The notes: generated by a model not told the origin, from the sequence alone. Shown: positions 41,208 through 49,865, numbered from the stretch's first letter. The stretch is DNA of 64,000 bases from an uncultured Croceitalea sp. (GCA_947499565.1 CANMOV010000005.1:62001-126000); one strand, 5' to 3'. Translations and numbers: made by a program.

Positions 41208-42092
41208 CTATATTATACGATCAGTCCTGTGTTCTGACTTATCGCGTTTCCAACGCCTATGGGTCCACAACCAATATTGTGGAGCGCTCAGAATGTCTTT
41301 TTCCAAGAGCTCTGTAAAGGCTGCGGTAATTTCTCCTTTCTTAAATTTGCTATGGTCATCTGAAACGAGCGTAAAAATTATTTTATAGTGCCCACGAGAC
41401 ACTTTTATGTTTGAGCCTGCAATGATGGGCATGTCAAATTCCCTTGCCATTCTTTCAGCACCGTAAGCTACGGCTGTTTCTTGGTTCAAAAAGCTCGTAA
41501 AATGCACCAATTGCGATTTTCTTGGAGACTGATCACTTCCAAAAATCACTGCAAATTGATCTTCTTTTTCCGTTTTCAATTTTTGAAGAATCGGATCAAT
41601 ACGCAACATATGTAGTCCGTATTTGGAGCGACTAGCCGTAATCTTTTCGTTCCAAAACCTATTCTTTAAGGGTGAATAAAGCGCCATAGGAATGTGTTTG
41701 ATTTGTCCAGGAATCGCTAGTGCAAATAACTCCCAATTATTGTAATGCCCGCCTACCAAAATAACACTCTGTCCTATGTTAAAATAGCGTTCCAACAACT
41801 CTGGATTAACGATTTTCATCCGCTTCTTGGAAGCTGTTTCGGAAATGGTAAAGTTCTTTGTGCTTTCTACAATTATATCACAAAAGTGCCGGTAAAAGGC
41901 TTTTTCAATTTCACGTATATCGGCTGCTGATTTTTTAGGAAATGAATGCGTCAAATTCTTTCTCACAACAGACTTTCGATACCCAAATATCTGGTAAATG
42001 ATGAAGTACAATACATTAGAAATACCATATAAAATAAAAAATGGTAAATGCGATACTGGCACAAGTAGCAAGTGGTATATAAGTTTGTTCAT
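41208..42092 (-). CDS. Lysophospholipid / lipid A acyltransferase (LpxL-HtrB type)
   Basis: 294 aa with an N-terminal membrane helix (HLPFFILYGISNVLYFIIYQIFGY). The acyltransferase motif is GGHYNNWELFA, in which His is the catalytic base. YSPLKNRFWNEKI and FGSDQSPRKSQLVHF are further family blocks. It is expected to transfer an acyl chain onto lipid A precursor or an ornithine/aminolipid at the inner membrane; the substrate is not certain in Bacteroidota. The end is KRDKSEHRTDRII. It is a single gene. Confidence 0.87.
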   Translation of the reverse strand: MNKLIYHLLLVPVSHLPFFILYGISNVLYFIIYQIFGYRKSVVRKNLTHSFPKKSAADIREIEKAFYRHFCDIIVESTKNFTISETASKKRMKIVNPELLERYFNIGQSVILVGGHYNNWELFALAIPGQIKHIPMALYSPLKNRFWNEKITASRSKYGLHMLRIDPILQKLKTEKEDQFAVIFGSDQSPRKSQLVHFTSFLNQETAVAYGAERMAREFDMPIIAGSNIKVSRGHYKIIFTLVSDDHSKFKKGEITAAFTELLEKDILSAPQYWLWTHRRWKRDKSEHRTDRII

Positions 42093-42317
42093 AATCGCAT
42101 AAGCTTACCAACAGCAAAAGCGTTTAATGTAGTTATTTTTTTGCGAATTGTATAATGACAAATGATTAGTGCTTTAGGAAAGGTTCAATTTTGCGGAGTC
42201 TCCAATTGCATATTTAAAATACTTTTCAGTTTTGTTTTCGATAAGCAAGTTTTGGCGAATTTGTCTAAATTTTTTTATAGTCGGTTATTGTTTCGTTTTT
42301 CATTCATTATTATGCTT

Positions 42318-44483
42318 TTAGACCTTTACTATTTGGACTTTGGCTTCTTGTATTGCTCCTCCACGACCCCTATCTGTTAAGAGATCATTAGTGAGCGCAT
42401 TAGCTGAAGACCCACCTTTTAACATAGAAGGCCAAAATCCCTGAGGCATACATACCACTCCTTGTGTTACCTTTTGACTGATACGTGCCGTTAGATATAC
42501 TCTACCTCGCTGATTATATACTTTCAATTCATCACCATCTCCTATGTTTCTATTGGATGCATCAGCTGGATTTATCTCTAAAAAAGGCTTCTCTTCCTTT
42601 TTAAGAATATGGTCAATATTAGCATGACTACTATTCAGTAAATATTTTGGTGTTTTAATAGTTAATAAATGCAATGGGTATTTCTCTAAGTCTGCTTTAC
42701 TATATTCTTTGGGAATATAAGTCGGAAGACTAGGTTGTATATCCGCATCGTAGAAATGGCATTTTCCTGTTTTGGTTTTGAAATTACCAAAAGCATGTGG
42801 CATCCATTTATCTGGCAGGTTTAATCTTTGTCCTCCTGTTTTTCTAAGCGTCTCAAAAGTAATTCCTTTTAAATATTCATGATTACTTTGCAGAGTTTTC
42901 TTTACAATATCAATGTCCGATTCGTATAGGTAAGATTCTGTGAATCTCATTTCCCGAGCGAGTAATCTAAAAAGTTCGGAGTTGGGTTTTGATTCACCTA
43001 ATGGTTTAATAGCAGGCTCGTTGATGTTTATATATGGTGTTCCCCATGAATCTAGTATGTCCCAATTTTCAAGAACGCTTGTTGCAGGAAAAATATAGTC
43101 AGCATATCTAGCTGTATCGGTTATAAAATGTTCCGACACAATAGTTAATAGGTCCTCCCTTTCCAATCCCTTAAGAATCAGATTTTGATTGGGAGTGGTG
43201 ACAGCCGGATTCGAATTAAATACAAATAATGCATCTATACGAGGGTTTAAATCTTCACTATTTAAAGCTTTACCCAACTCTATCATATTGATTGACCGGG
43301 TTTTTTTGCTTGCTAACTCCTGAGGGATGTTTATGCTTTCCCAATTTAGTGATGTTCCGAACAACTCATAGGTCATGTGCATCAATCCACCTCCAAAATG
43401 CCGCCATGCACCTGTCAATGCTGGCAACATGGCAACAGCTCTAAAGGCACTTGCTCCATTAACCTGATGTTCCATGCCAATAAGAACTCGAATCAGGGAT
43501 GGTGAGCTTTGTGCATATGCTTTTGCTAATGAAATAATGGTTTCCTCATTCAGCCCCGTAATTTGAGAAACTGAATCTGGATTAAATTTTTGCACATGTT
43601 CTTTTAACTCCTCTATTCCAATGGTATACTGGTCAATAAATTCCTGGTCTTGTAGGTTTTCTTTGAGTATGACATGCATCAGTCCCAAAGCTAAGGCCGT
43701 ATCAGTGCCTGGATACGGTTGAATGTGCCAGTCCGCATTCTCCGAAGTTTCAGAACGAAAGGGATCCACAGCAACTATTGTAGCCCCATTGTTTTTCGCT
43801 TTCTGGATAAAAGGCCAGAGATGTTGGTTCGAACGAATTGGATTGGTACCCCAAAGAATGATATATCTGCTATGCACACAATCTTCTGGTAGTACACCCG
43901 TCGTTTGTCCGTTTGTTGCTAAAACTCCGGCAACTGCAGCACTTCCGCAAATGGTTCTTTCCAGTTGGCTAGCTCCAATATGAGCAAAAAATCGATTGGG
44001 AGCTTTGCTCTGGACTTTACCTTGATTACCACCAAAACTATACGGGAGAATTGCCTCACCACCTTTTTTCTCAATAATAGACTGGAGTTTAGAAGCCACC
44101 TCGCTTATTGCTTGCTCCCAACTAATTTTTTCAAATTCTCCTTTTCCTTTAAGCCCTGTTCTTTTAAGAGGAGTAAGAATTCGATTAGGATTGTAGGTTA
44201 CATCGTTAGGGAAATCTACCATTTTATTGCATAATTTTCCCGCGGTATATGGATCTTGATTTGCTTCAAAAGCAACTACCTTATTATTGGCGGTTGTTAC
44301 TTTCCAACTGCACCTATCTGGACAATCGTGATAGCATGCGCCATGTGTGATATTACTGGTTGCGTTTTCGCTACAAGAAGAGGTTAAAAATGGTAAAGAA
44401 GAAAGACTAATGCCGACCGCAGTTTTACCTGTAATTTCTATAAATTCCCTTCTATCAACACCTTTATTTTTCTTTGATCTCAT
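42318..44483 (-). CDS. Tat-exported molybdopterin-dependent oxidoreductase
   Basis: 721 aa of the DMSO-reductase superfamily. The N-terminus has DRREFIEITGK (Arg11-Arg12), a Tat-like motif, then a hydrophobic stretch and SSC (Cys37), a possible lipobox. A [4Fe-4S] site has Cys50, Cys54, Cys58 and Cys85 (CYHDCPDRC ... KLC). A molybdopterin-binding core follows (LWGTNPIRSNQHLWPF; DRGRGGAIQEAKV at the end). The Mo ligand may be the Cys in RTICGSAAV, but this is uncertain. No iron-sulfur or membrane-anchor partner subunit is adjacent, so the electron donor is unknown. Confidence 0.86.
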   Translation of the reverse strand: MRSKKNKGVDRREFIEITGKTAVGISLSSLPFLTSSCSENATSNITHGACYHDCPDRCSWKVTTANNKVVAFEANQDPYTAGKLCNKMVDFPNDVTYNPNRILTPLKRTGLKGKGEFEKISWEQAISEVASKLQSIIEKKGGEAILPYSFGGNQGKVQSKAPNRFFAHIGASQLERTICGSAAVAGVLATNGQTTGVLPEDCVHSRYIILWGTNPIRSNQHLWPFIQKAKNNGATIVAVDPFRSETSENADWHIQPYPGTDTALALGLMHVILKENLQDQEFIDQYTIGIEELKEHVQKFNPDSVSQITGLNEETIISLAKAYAQSSPSLIRVLIGMEHQVNGASAFRAVAMLPALTGAWRHFGGGLMHMTYELFGTSLNWESINIPQELASKKTRSINMIELGKALNSEDLNPRIDALFVFNSNPAVTTPNQNLILKGLEREDLLTIVSEHFITDTARYADYIFPATSVLENWDILDSWGTPYININEPAIKPLGESKPNSELFRLLAREMRFTESYLYESDIDIVKKTLQSNHEYLKGITFETLRKTGGQRLNLPDKWMPHAFGNFKTKTGKCHFYDADIQPSLPTYIPKEYSKADLEKYPLHLLTIKTPKYLLNSSHANIDHILKKEEKPFLEINPADASNRNIGDGDELKVYNQRGRVYLTARISQKVTQGVVCMPQGFWPSMLKGGSSANALTNDLLTDRGRGGAIQEAKVQIVKV

Positions 44484-44499
44484 ATCGTATATTAAATGA

Positions 44500-44617
44500 T
44501 TACCAACGTGTTTGTTTATGATTTAGTTGCGGGAAAGTACACGCTTTATTTTCCGCAGTAACAATATGGTGAATTGTAAGAAAAAATCCTGCTCTCAGCC
44601 TGCTATAGTTATTGTAG
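44500..44617. repeat. Cassette-type repeat between molybdoenzyme and SnoaL genes
   Basis: Left end TTACCAACGTGTTTGTTTATG (44500-44520), right end CTATAGTTATTGTAG (44603-44617), two bases before the stop of the next gene. The interior contains AGTTGCGGGAAAG. It is less alike at the ends than other members, so membership is tentative. Confidence 0.42.
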
Positions 44618-44618
44618 T

Positions 44619-45143
44619 TTAGTCGTGCTTTTTTGGTATCTGATTCTCAGTTCTTTCGCTATCAAACATCCATGAAAGAATCCACCATCTATTTCCATCA
44701 TTGTATAATTGAATACTATTTATCCCCCTTTCTGTAACAGGTCCATTTTTTTCTGCTGTTGTTTCATAGGTACTCCAAACGTGAGTTATATTTCCAAATT
44801 TTTGTGTTTCTCTTTCGATTTCATATTCCCAAAACCCAATTTTTGGCACTCCAAAACTTTTATGGTATTCGGACAAATTCTGCGAGATGATATAAGGTTT
44901 ATTGTTCTTATCCATTCCAGTAACCGATATTAACGCATTTGGATGGTGTAAAGACAAATCTCTTTCCCAATCTCTTGGCTGTCCAGCGGGGCCAGATATG
45001 ACATCATAATAAGCTTTAATAATACCATCTATAGTCTCTACATCTTCTTTTAATGGATAATCCTTTTTATTAGATTTTTGTGCATTCGTTATTAAGCACA
45101 TAAAAAGAAATACAGTTACTGATTTTATTAGTTTTATATTCAT
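44619..45143 (-). CDS. Exported SnoaL/NTF2-like protein
   Basis: 174 aa with a signal peptide (VTVFLFMCLITNAQ). The mature chain is NTF2-like: ETIDGIIKAYYDVISGPAG, then WERDLSLHHPNALISVTG, HVWSTYETTAEKNGPVTERG and the end strand WWILSWMFDSERTE. It resembles DUF4440-like secreted proteins of Bacteroidota. The function is unknown. It may be co-located with the molybdoenzyme by chance only, since a repeat lies between them. Confidence 0.8.
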   Translation of the reverse strand: MNIKLIKSVTVFLFMCLITNAQKSNKKDYPLKEDVETIDGIIKAYYDVISGPAGQPRDWERDLSLHHPNALISVTGMDKNNKPYIISQNLSEYHKSFGVPKIGFWEYEIERETQKFGNITHVWSTYETTAEKNGPVTERGINSIQLYNDGNRWWILSWMFDSERTENQIPKKHD

Positions 45144-45447
45144 ATCGTTTTATAATTTATATTTAATAACAAGCTCATTTTTAATGAAGCTCAACGGCTA
45201 GGCGGGTATTACCAGTAGCGTCTTTGTATACAAAGGGAGCTACGGGAGCAATTAGACGTTATTCGTCTATACTCGCTAGAGATGTCCAGTTCCGACAGCG
45301 AGGTATTCCGTCTGAGGATTAAGCGATGAAGTTAGTAAATTTTGTGGAGGAATAGCAGTCGTATTGTCTGGCCGATGATGGCAAATAGTAAAAGAGTTAG
45401 GGCGGCGTCCTCGACCACCCGGTTTTTCCCTCTTAGATTCTTTATAA
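45144..45447. other. Non-coding gap with repeat-like, GC-richer sequence
   Basis: 304 bases without a supportable gene. CTCAACGGCTAGGCGGGTATT (45190-45210) resembles the left ends of the cassette-type repeats (CAACGG, TAACGG). The part near 45290-45420 is noticeably GC-richer (GGCGGCGTCCTCGACCACCC). It marks the right edge of the accessory region. I see no clear terminator for the TonB receptor gene. Confidence 0.5.
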
Positions 45448-47721
45448 TTAAAATATAGTATAACGCAGCCCTAAAAACCCACGAATACCTTGGTTAGGCC
45501 CGTAGACGTAACTTGGGTCAAAAGTTAGCGCAAAAGGATTATCGGCTGTGGCAACTACATTCCCTTGATTATTTAACTGTACATTTTCATCAAAAGGGTC
45601 GTTGGCTCTTGCTATTATAAAAGGATTATTGCGGTTTGGGGTCCAATTTAGTAGATTTTTTACACCTCCATAAAATTCAAAATCCGGTATACCTTTATAA
45701 GTAAATTGGATATTCTGAATACTCCAAGTTGGGGAAAACTCACTACGTGGATCTAGGTCACTAATCAATGGTAAGCGCATTGGTCCATATAAGTTGCCAG
45801 TATAGTCTATACTTAAATCTATAGCACGTATGTTATAGGAAACATTCCAGGTTCCCGTAAAACGCTCGGTAAGTATTTGCTGGGTAGTAACTCCATTTTC
45901 GGTTTGGCTTACATCTTGGTAGGTAGCTCCAACTAAGAATCTAAGGCCGTTAGGGAATACCGTTTCTAGGTTTGCCGAAAGCCCTTTAGAGACCGATTTC
46001 CCATTTAAATTGTCATAAATAATTTGGTTGGGATTGGTATCGTAATCTGGCAATATCTGATTAGAGAAACGGGTATAAAATGCCGATGCATCTATACTAA
46101 CAAAGGTTCCGTTATCTGCGTATATCTTTTTAAGATAGTTAAGATTTATGTTGGTGGAGCGTTCTGGATTTAGCTCCTCTGTAATTATTACATCACGAGC
46201 TCCGGTAAGCGCAGCATGGTCTTCCGTAAATAAATTTACCACTCTAAAACCAGTTCCAAAGTTTACTCTAAAAATATCATTGTCAGAGAATTTAAAACGG
46301 TATGCAGCACGTGGTGTAAAAATATTGCCATGGCGGTTATCATAGTCATACCGAAATCCAGCAAGCAAGGAGTGTTTTTTGCTAAACTTAATTTCGTCCT
46401 GTATAAAAAGACTTGGGATTATTATTTCGTCTGCCTGATTTCCTCTTAAATCTTGGGTAGCCGCAGTATCGTCATCATAATAATTATAACGGACGGCACC
46501 ACCAAATAACAAATCGTGTTTGCCTATAGCTTTATCCCAGGTTAACTGGCTGAAACCTATCCGTTGGTCTGCTAGATAGGGCAAATTTCCGTAAACCGAA
46601 TTTTGACTATGGTCATTATAAGAGAAAGACAACATCACTTTTTCATCAACCGGTAGTTGGTATTGCCCTAAAATTTCCCATCTTCTAGTGTAAATACTTT
46701 CGCCATAAATTTCATCGCCGCCTCTAAATTCTGGAGTCCATTGTAACTCACCACCCCAACGGTCTTCGTAGAAAAATCTTCCTGCCAATGAGAATAGTCG
46801 TGATTTGTCCCGTTTAAAATTCCATTTTTGGAAAATAGAAATACGGTCTTGTAGGGTTAAATCGGTAAAATTATCTCCATTATTATCAATAAGTTGGTCA
46901 TACTTAAAGTAGTTTACTCCAAGGAGCATAGCTGTTTTTTTACCTATTGCCACTTTTGCACCAACATCAAGATTATATTCACCCCAACCAGTTACAAAAG
47001 CGTCTGCAAAAAAATCGGGAGCCTCAAGCGTGTTTTTTGTAATTATATTTATAAGCCCACCAACCGCCTCACTACCATATAGCGTAGAAGCAGGACCTTT
47101 AACTATTTCTATTTGATCTATTAGGGAATTAGGGATGCCAGAGAGTCCATATACCGTACCTAAACCACTAACTATGGGCATACCGTCTATTAAAACAAGG
47201 GTATAGGGGCCTTCTAGGCCATTAATATGAATATCACCCGTATTACAAACATTACAATTAATTTGTGGTCGTACACCGTTCACATTCTGTAATGCTTCAA
47301 AAATACTTGGGGTAGGGTTCTTTTTTAAAAAAGTAGGGGAGTACACTTCTACAGGTACAGCACTTTCTAACCTGCTCACAGCTTTAAGTGTTCCCGTTAC
47401 CACCATTTCATCCAATGCTTCGGCAGATGGTTGTAGTGTAATGTTAAGGGTAATGGTGTCCTCTTTTCCAATTAAGAAAGGCTTTCTTACAGCCTCATAA
47501 CCTATGGCGGATGCAACTAAAATATAGTTTCCTGGAGAGAGGTTTGTAATAGAATAAAATCCCTCTTCATTAGTTGCAGTACCATTTTTAGTGCCTTTTA
47601 TATAAACATTCGCAAATGGTATTCCTTCGGCATCTGTAGAGATAAGTCCTTTTATAGAAGCACTTTGAGACCAACTAAATGTAAAAGAGATTAGAAAAAA
47701 GAAGTATGTAAAGCGCTTCAC
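45448..47721 (-). CDS. TonB-dependent outer-membrane receptor
   Basis: 757 aa from GTG 47721 (MKRFTYFF). A signal peptide ending SWSQS is followed by a carboxypeptidase-regulatory-like domain (GTKNGTATNEEGFYSITNL, ~30-115). The plug includes IDQIEIVKGPASTLYGSEAVGGLINIITK at ~205-235, and the barrel ends GLRYTIF. The plug carries CNVCNTGDIHINGLEG, a Cys pair that is unusual for a plug and may bind metal. It shares a promoter region with a DtxR/MntR regulator and ZIP transporter, so it probably takes up a metal or metal complex (Fe, Mn or Zn). The regulator box overlaps its promoter. Confidence 0.92.
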   Translation of the reverse strand: MKRFTYFFFLISFTFSWSQSASIKGLISTDAEGIPFANVYIKGTKNGTATNEEGFYSITNLSPGNYILVASAIGYEAVRKPFLIGKEDTITLNITLQPSAEALDEMVVTGTLKAVSRLESAVPVEVYSPTFLKKNPTPSIFEALQNVNGVRPQINCNVCNTGDIHINGLEGPYTLVLIDGMPIVSGLGTVYGLSGIPNSLIDQIEIVKGPASTLYGSEAVGGLINIITKNTLEAPDFFADAFVTGWGEYNLDVGAKVAIGKKTAMLLGVNYFKYDQLIDNNGDNFTDLTLQDRISIFQKWNFKRDKSRLFSLAGRFFYEDRWGGELQWTPEFRGGDEIYGESIYTRRWEILGQYQLPVDEKVMLSFSYNDHSQNSVYGNLPYLADQRIGFSQLTWDKAIGKHDLLFGGAVRYNYYDDDTAATQDLRGNQADEIIIPSLFIQDEIKFSKKHSLLAGFRYDYDNRHGNIFTPRAAYRFKFSDNDIFRVNFGTGFRVVNLFTEDHAALTGARDVIITEELNPERSTNINLNYLKKIYADNGTFVSIDASAFYTRFSNQILPDYDTNPNQIIYDNLNGKSVSKGLSANLETVFPNGLRFLVGATYQDVSQTENGVTTQQILTERFTGTWNVSYNIRAIDLSIDYTGNLYGPMRLPLISDLDPRSEFSPTWSIQNIQFTYKGIPDFEFYGGVKNLLNWTPNRNNPFIIARANDPFDENVQLNNQGNVVATADNPFALTFDPSYVYGPNQGIRGFLGLRYTIF

Positions 47722-47744
47722 TTTTTTGTTTATAGAAATTTAAA

Positions 47745-47760
47745 TTTAGACAAATCTAAA
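47745..47760. promoter_or_regulatory. Putative DtxR/MntR box TTTAGACAAATCTAAA
   Basis: A dyad of TTTAGA and TCTAAA around CAAA, in the 85-base gap between the divergent receptor and regulator genes. On the minus strand it contains TAGATTTG (47758-47751), an exact TAnnTTTG -7 element for the receptor. Binding would therefore block receptor transcription. Confidence 0.65.
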
Positions 47761-47763
47761 AAT

Positions 47764-47792
47764 TTGTTTTTACAAATAAAAATGTATTTTTG
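47764..47792 (+). promoter_or_regulatory. Promoter of the DtxR/MntR-type regulator gene
   Basis: TTG (47764-47766), an 18-base spacer, then TATTTTTG (47785-47792). This is an exact Bacteroidota promoter pattern. The expected start is near 47797, leaving a leader of about ten bases before the TTG start codon. The DtxR-type box lies directly upstream. Confidence 0.65.
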
Positions 47793-47806
47793 ACAAAAGC
47801 ATTTTT

Positions 47807-48460
47807 TTGACACGGGCTGAAGAAAATTATATCAAAACTATTTTTCATTTGGGAGGTAATCAAGCACAGTTGATTTCTACAAATGCAATTGCGGAACAGA
47901 TGGAAACAAAGCCTTCTTCGGTAACCGATATGGCCAAGAAATTAGCAGACAAAAACTTGCTAAACTATATTCGCTACAAAGGAGTTTCTTTAACAGATTT
48001 AGGAATAAAGACAGCACTTTCCATTATTAGAAAGCATCGCCTTTGGGAGGTTTTTTTGGTTAAAAAATTAGACTTTACCTGGGATGAGGTGCATGAAGTG
48101 GCGGAACAGTTGGAACATATTAAGAGTGAAAAGTTAATTGATAAAATTGATGAGTTGCTCGATTTTCCAAAATATGACCCACATGGAGACCCTATCCCAA
48201 GTAAGAATGGAGATTTTCAAGAACGAGATAAGCAATTATTGAGCGAAATGCCAATACCTTCTTCTGGAGTTTGCGTTGGCGTAAAAGATACCTCTGCTGC
48301 TTTTCTCAAATTTTTGGACAAACACCATATAGCTCTGGGTCATGAAATTAGTATCGTAGAAAAAGAAGCCTTTGATGATTCTTTAAAAATTAGAATAGGG
48401 GGTAAAGAGCTTCAAATTTCAAATCAAATTGCTACCAATCTTTATGTTAAAGTAGAATAA
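47807..48460 (+). CDS. DtxR/MntR-family metal-dependent regulator
   Basis: 217 aa from TTG 47807 (MTRAEENYIKTIFHLGG), which fits the usual family start EENYIK. DNA-binding part: NAIAEQMETKPSSVTDMAKKLADKNLLNY. Metal and dimerisation part: SIIRKHRLWEVFLVKKLDFTWDEVHEVAEQLEH, with His/Glu ligands. A C-terminal FeoA/SH3-like part (ALGHEISIVEKEAF) follows. It senses Mn(II) or Fe(II) and represses uptake genes. It is two bases upstream of a ZIP transporter and divergent from a TonB receptor. Confidence 0.92.
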   Translation: MTRAEENYIKTIFHLGGNQAQLISTNAIAEQMETKPSSVTDMAKKLADKNLLNYIRYKGVSLTDLGIKTALSIIRKHRLWEVFLVKKLDFTWDEVHEVAEQLEHIKSEKLIDKIDELLDFPKYDPHGDPIPSKNGDFQERDKQLLSEMPIPSSGVCVGVKDTSAAFLKFLDKHHIALGHEISIVEKEAFDDSLKIRIGGKELQISNQIATNLYVKVE

Positions 48461-48462
48461 CT

Positions 48463-49284
48463 ATGGAACAAGTAATTACTTATTTAGAAGCTATAGACCC
48501 AATTTTGGCTGCATTTTACGCCACATTATTTACTTGGGGGCTAACAGCCCTAGGGGCTTCCTTGGTGTTTTTCTTTAAAAACCCCAAGCGTTCGGTAATG
48601 GATGGCATGCTAGGTTTTACAGGTGGGGTTATGGTCGCTGCTAGTTTTTGGAGCCTCCTTGCTCCTGGAATTGAAATGAGTGAAGGCGAGGGTTTTGTAA
48701 AGGTTATTCCTGCTGCGATAGGCTTTCTATTAGGGGCCTTATTCCTTTTTGGTTTGGATAAGGTACTTCCGCATTTACATATTAATTTTAAGGAGAGTGA
48801 AGCAGAAGGGGTAAAAACACCATGGCATAGAACAACACTTTTAACCTTGGCGATTACACTCCATAATATTCCCGAGGGTTTAGCTGTTGGTGTTCTTTTT
48901 GGTGGGGTTGCTGCTGGTTTTGATGGCGCTACTATTGGCGGCGCAGTTGCATTGGCACTAGGTATTGGATTACAAAATTTCCCTGAAGGTTTTGCCGTTG
49001 CCATGCCATTGCGAAGACAAGGGCTTACTAGAAGAAAAAGTTTTATGTATGGCCAGGCATCCGCATTGGTGGAACCAATTGCCGCAGTGATAGGCGCATG
49101 GGCAGTAATTACGTTTCAGCCAATTTTACCATATGCATTGGCCTTTGCAGCAGGAGCTATGATTTTTGTTGTTGTAGAAGAAGTTATCCCAGAAACCCAA
49201 CAAGACAAGCATTCAGACATTGCAGTTATGGGCTTTATTGCAGGTTTTATTGTGATGATGACCCTAGATGTGGGATTGAGTTAG
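48463..49284 (+). CDS. ZIP-family metal transporter
   Basis: 273 aa with about eight transmembrane helices. Metal-site helices: HNIPEG at residues 134-139 and QNFPEG at 171-176, the conserved TM4/TM5 pair of ZIP proteins. A short His-containing loop (PHLHINF, 103-109) precedes them. It probably imports Zn, Mn or Fe across the inner membrane and is co-transcribed with the DtxR-type regulator. Its last 38 bases overlap the convergent Crp/Fnr gene. Confidence 0.92.
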   Translation: MEQVITYLEAIDPILAAFYATLFTWGLTALGASLVFFFKNPKRSVMDGMLGFTGGVMVAASFWSLLAPGIEMSEGEGFVKVIPAAIGFLLGALFLFGLDKVLPHLHINFKESEAEGVKTPWHRTTLLTLAITLHNIPEGLAVGVLFGGVAAGFDGATIGGAVALALGIGLQNFPEGFAVAMPLRRQGLTRRKSFMYGQASALVEPIAAVIGAWAVITFQPILPYALAFAAGAMIFVVVEEVIPETQQDKHSDIAVMGFIAGFIVMMTLDVGLS

Positions 49285-49843
49285 TGTTTAAATTTGGGAG
49301 TACCCTATTTAAACTTCTAACCGTAATTCCCAAATAGTTTGCAATATCATTTTTTGCTATTTTTTTGAACAAATCTGGAAGCTCGTTGAGCAAGCTTCGT
49401 AGTTTTTCCTCAATAGTATGAGACTGGTTATAAGAATGTCTTAATGCTGTATACCTAATTTTTGAAGCTAATAGTTCTAGAAGGAATGTGTTAAAAATTG
49501 GATCCTCTTTAATTAGGTTATCAAAAGTCTTTTTAGGAATTCTAAAATATGAAGTGGGAACTAAAGCTTCAATAGTACAAAAGCTAAATTCATTTGTAAT
49601 CAATTCTATTTCTCCAAAAACCTCACCAGCACCAAAAAATTCCTGAATAAAGTCATTTCCTGTTTCCTCCGTAAGGTAACATTTGGCTAGACCATCTTTT
49701 ATCAAATAAACAGATTGCACATTGGTTTTTTGGGTGATTATTTTTTCGCCAACCACTGCTTTATGCTCCGTTATTAAGGAATTAGAATCAGATAGTTTTA
49801 ATTTGACGATATAGTCCAAAAAAGTACAATTAACACGTATCAT
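49247..49843 (-). CDS. Crp/Fnr-family transcriptional regulator
   Basis: 198 aa. Cyclic-nucleotide-binding-like domain at ~15-120 (VQSVYLIKDGLAKCYL, FFGAGEVFGEIELI). Degenerate C-terminal helix-turn-helix: FKKIAKNDIANYLGITVRSLNRVLP. The chain ends soon after the recognition helix (NLNTNSIPHLGSSSQ) with no full wing, so the 3' end may have been changed where it overlaps the ZIP gene by 38 bases. It is divergent from an MFS exporter and may control it. A GGACA-AA-TGTCC dyad lies just before its start. Confidence 0.85.
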   Translation of the reverse strand: MIRVNCTFLDYIVKLKLSDSNSLITEHKAVVGEKIITQKTNVQSVYLIKDGLAKCYLTEETGNDFIQEFFGAGEVFGEIELITNEFSFCTIEALVPTSYFRIPKKTFDNLIKEDPIFNTFLLELLASKIRYTALRHSYNQSHTIEEKLRSLLNELPDLFKKIAKNDIANYLGITVRSLNRVLPNLNTNSIPHLGSSSQ

Positions 49844-49853
49844 TTTCTTTGTG

Positions 49854-49865
49854 GGACAAATGTCC
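49854..49865. promoter_or_regulatory. Dyad GGACAAATGTCC between crp and MFS genes
   Basis: Five-base arms GGACA and TGTCC around AA, 11 bases before the Crp ATG, in the 91-base divergent gap. It is a candidate site for the Crp/Fnr protein itself, but short. Confidence 0.35.

Noticed and set aside
42162-42380. 72-codon open frame on the plus strand upstream of the acyltransferase
   Set aside because: It runs into the end of the molybdoenzyme gene, encodes Phe-rich low-complexity sequence and has no ribosome-binding site or promoter.
28400-45450. A true integron (attI, integrase, standard attC sites)
   Set aside because: No tyrosine recombinase gene is in the window, and the element ends do not fit the attC core RYYYAAC / GTTRRRY. 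The elements are described as cassette-like repeats only.
48516-49004. 162-codon open frame on the minus strand inside the ZIP gene
   Set aside because: It is entirely antisense to the strongly supported ZIP transporter and its translation is low-complexity Pro/Lys/Ala-rich. It is a shadow frame.
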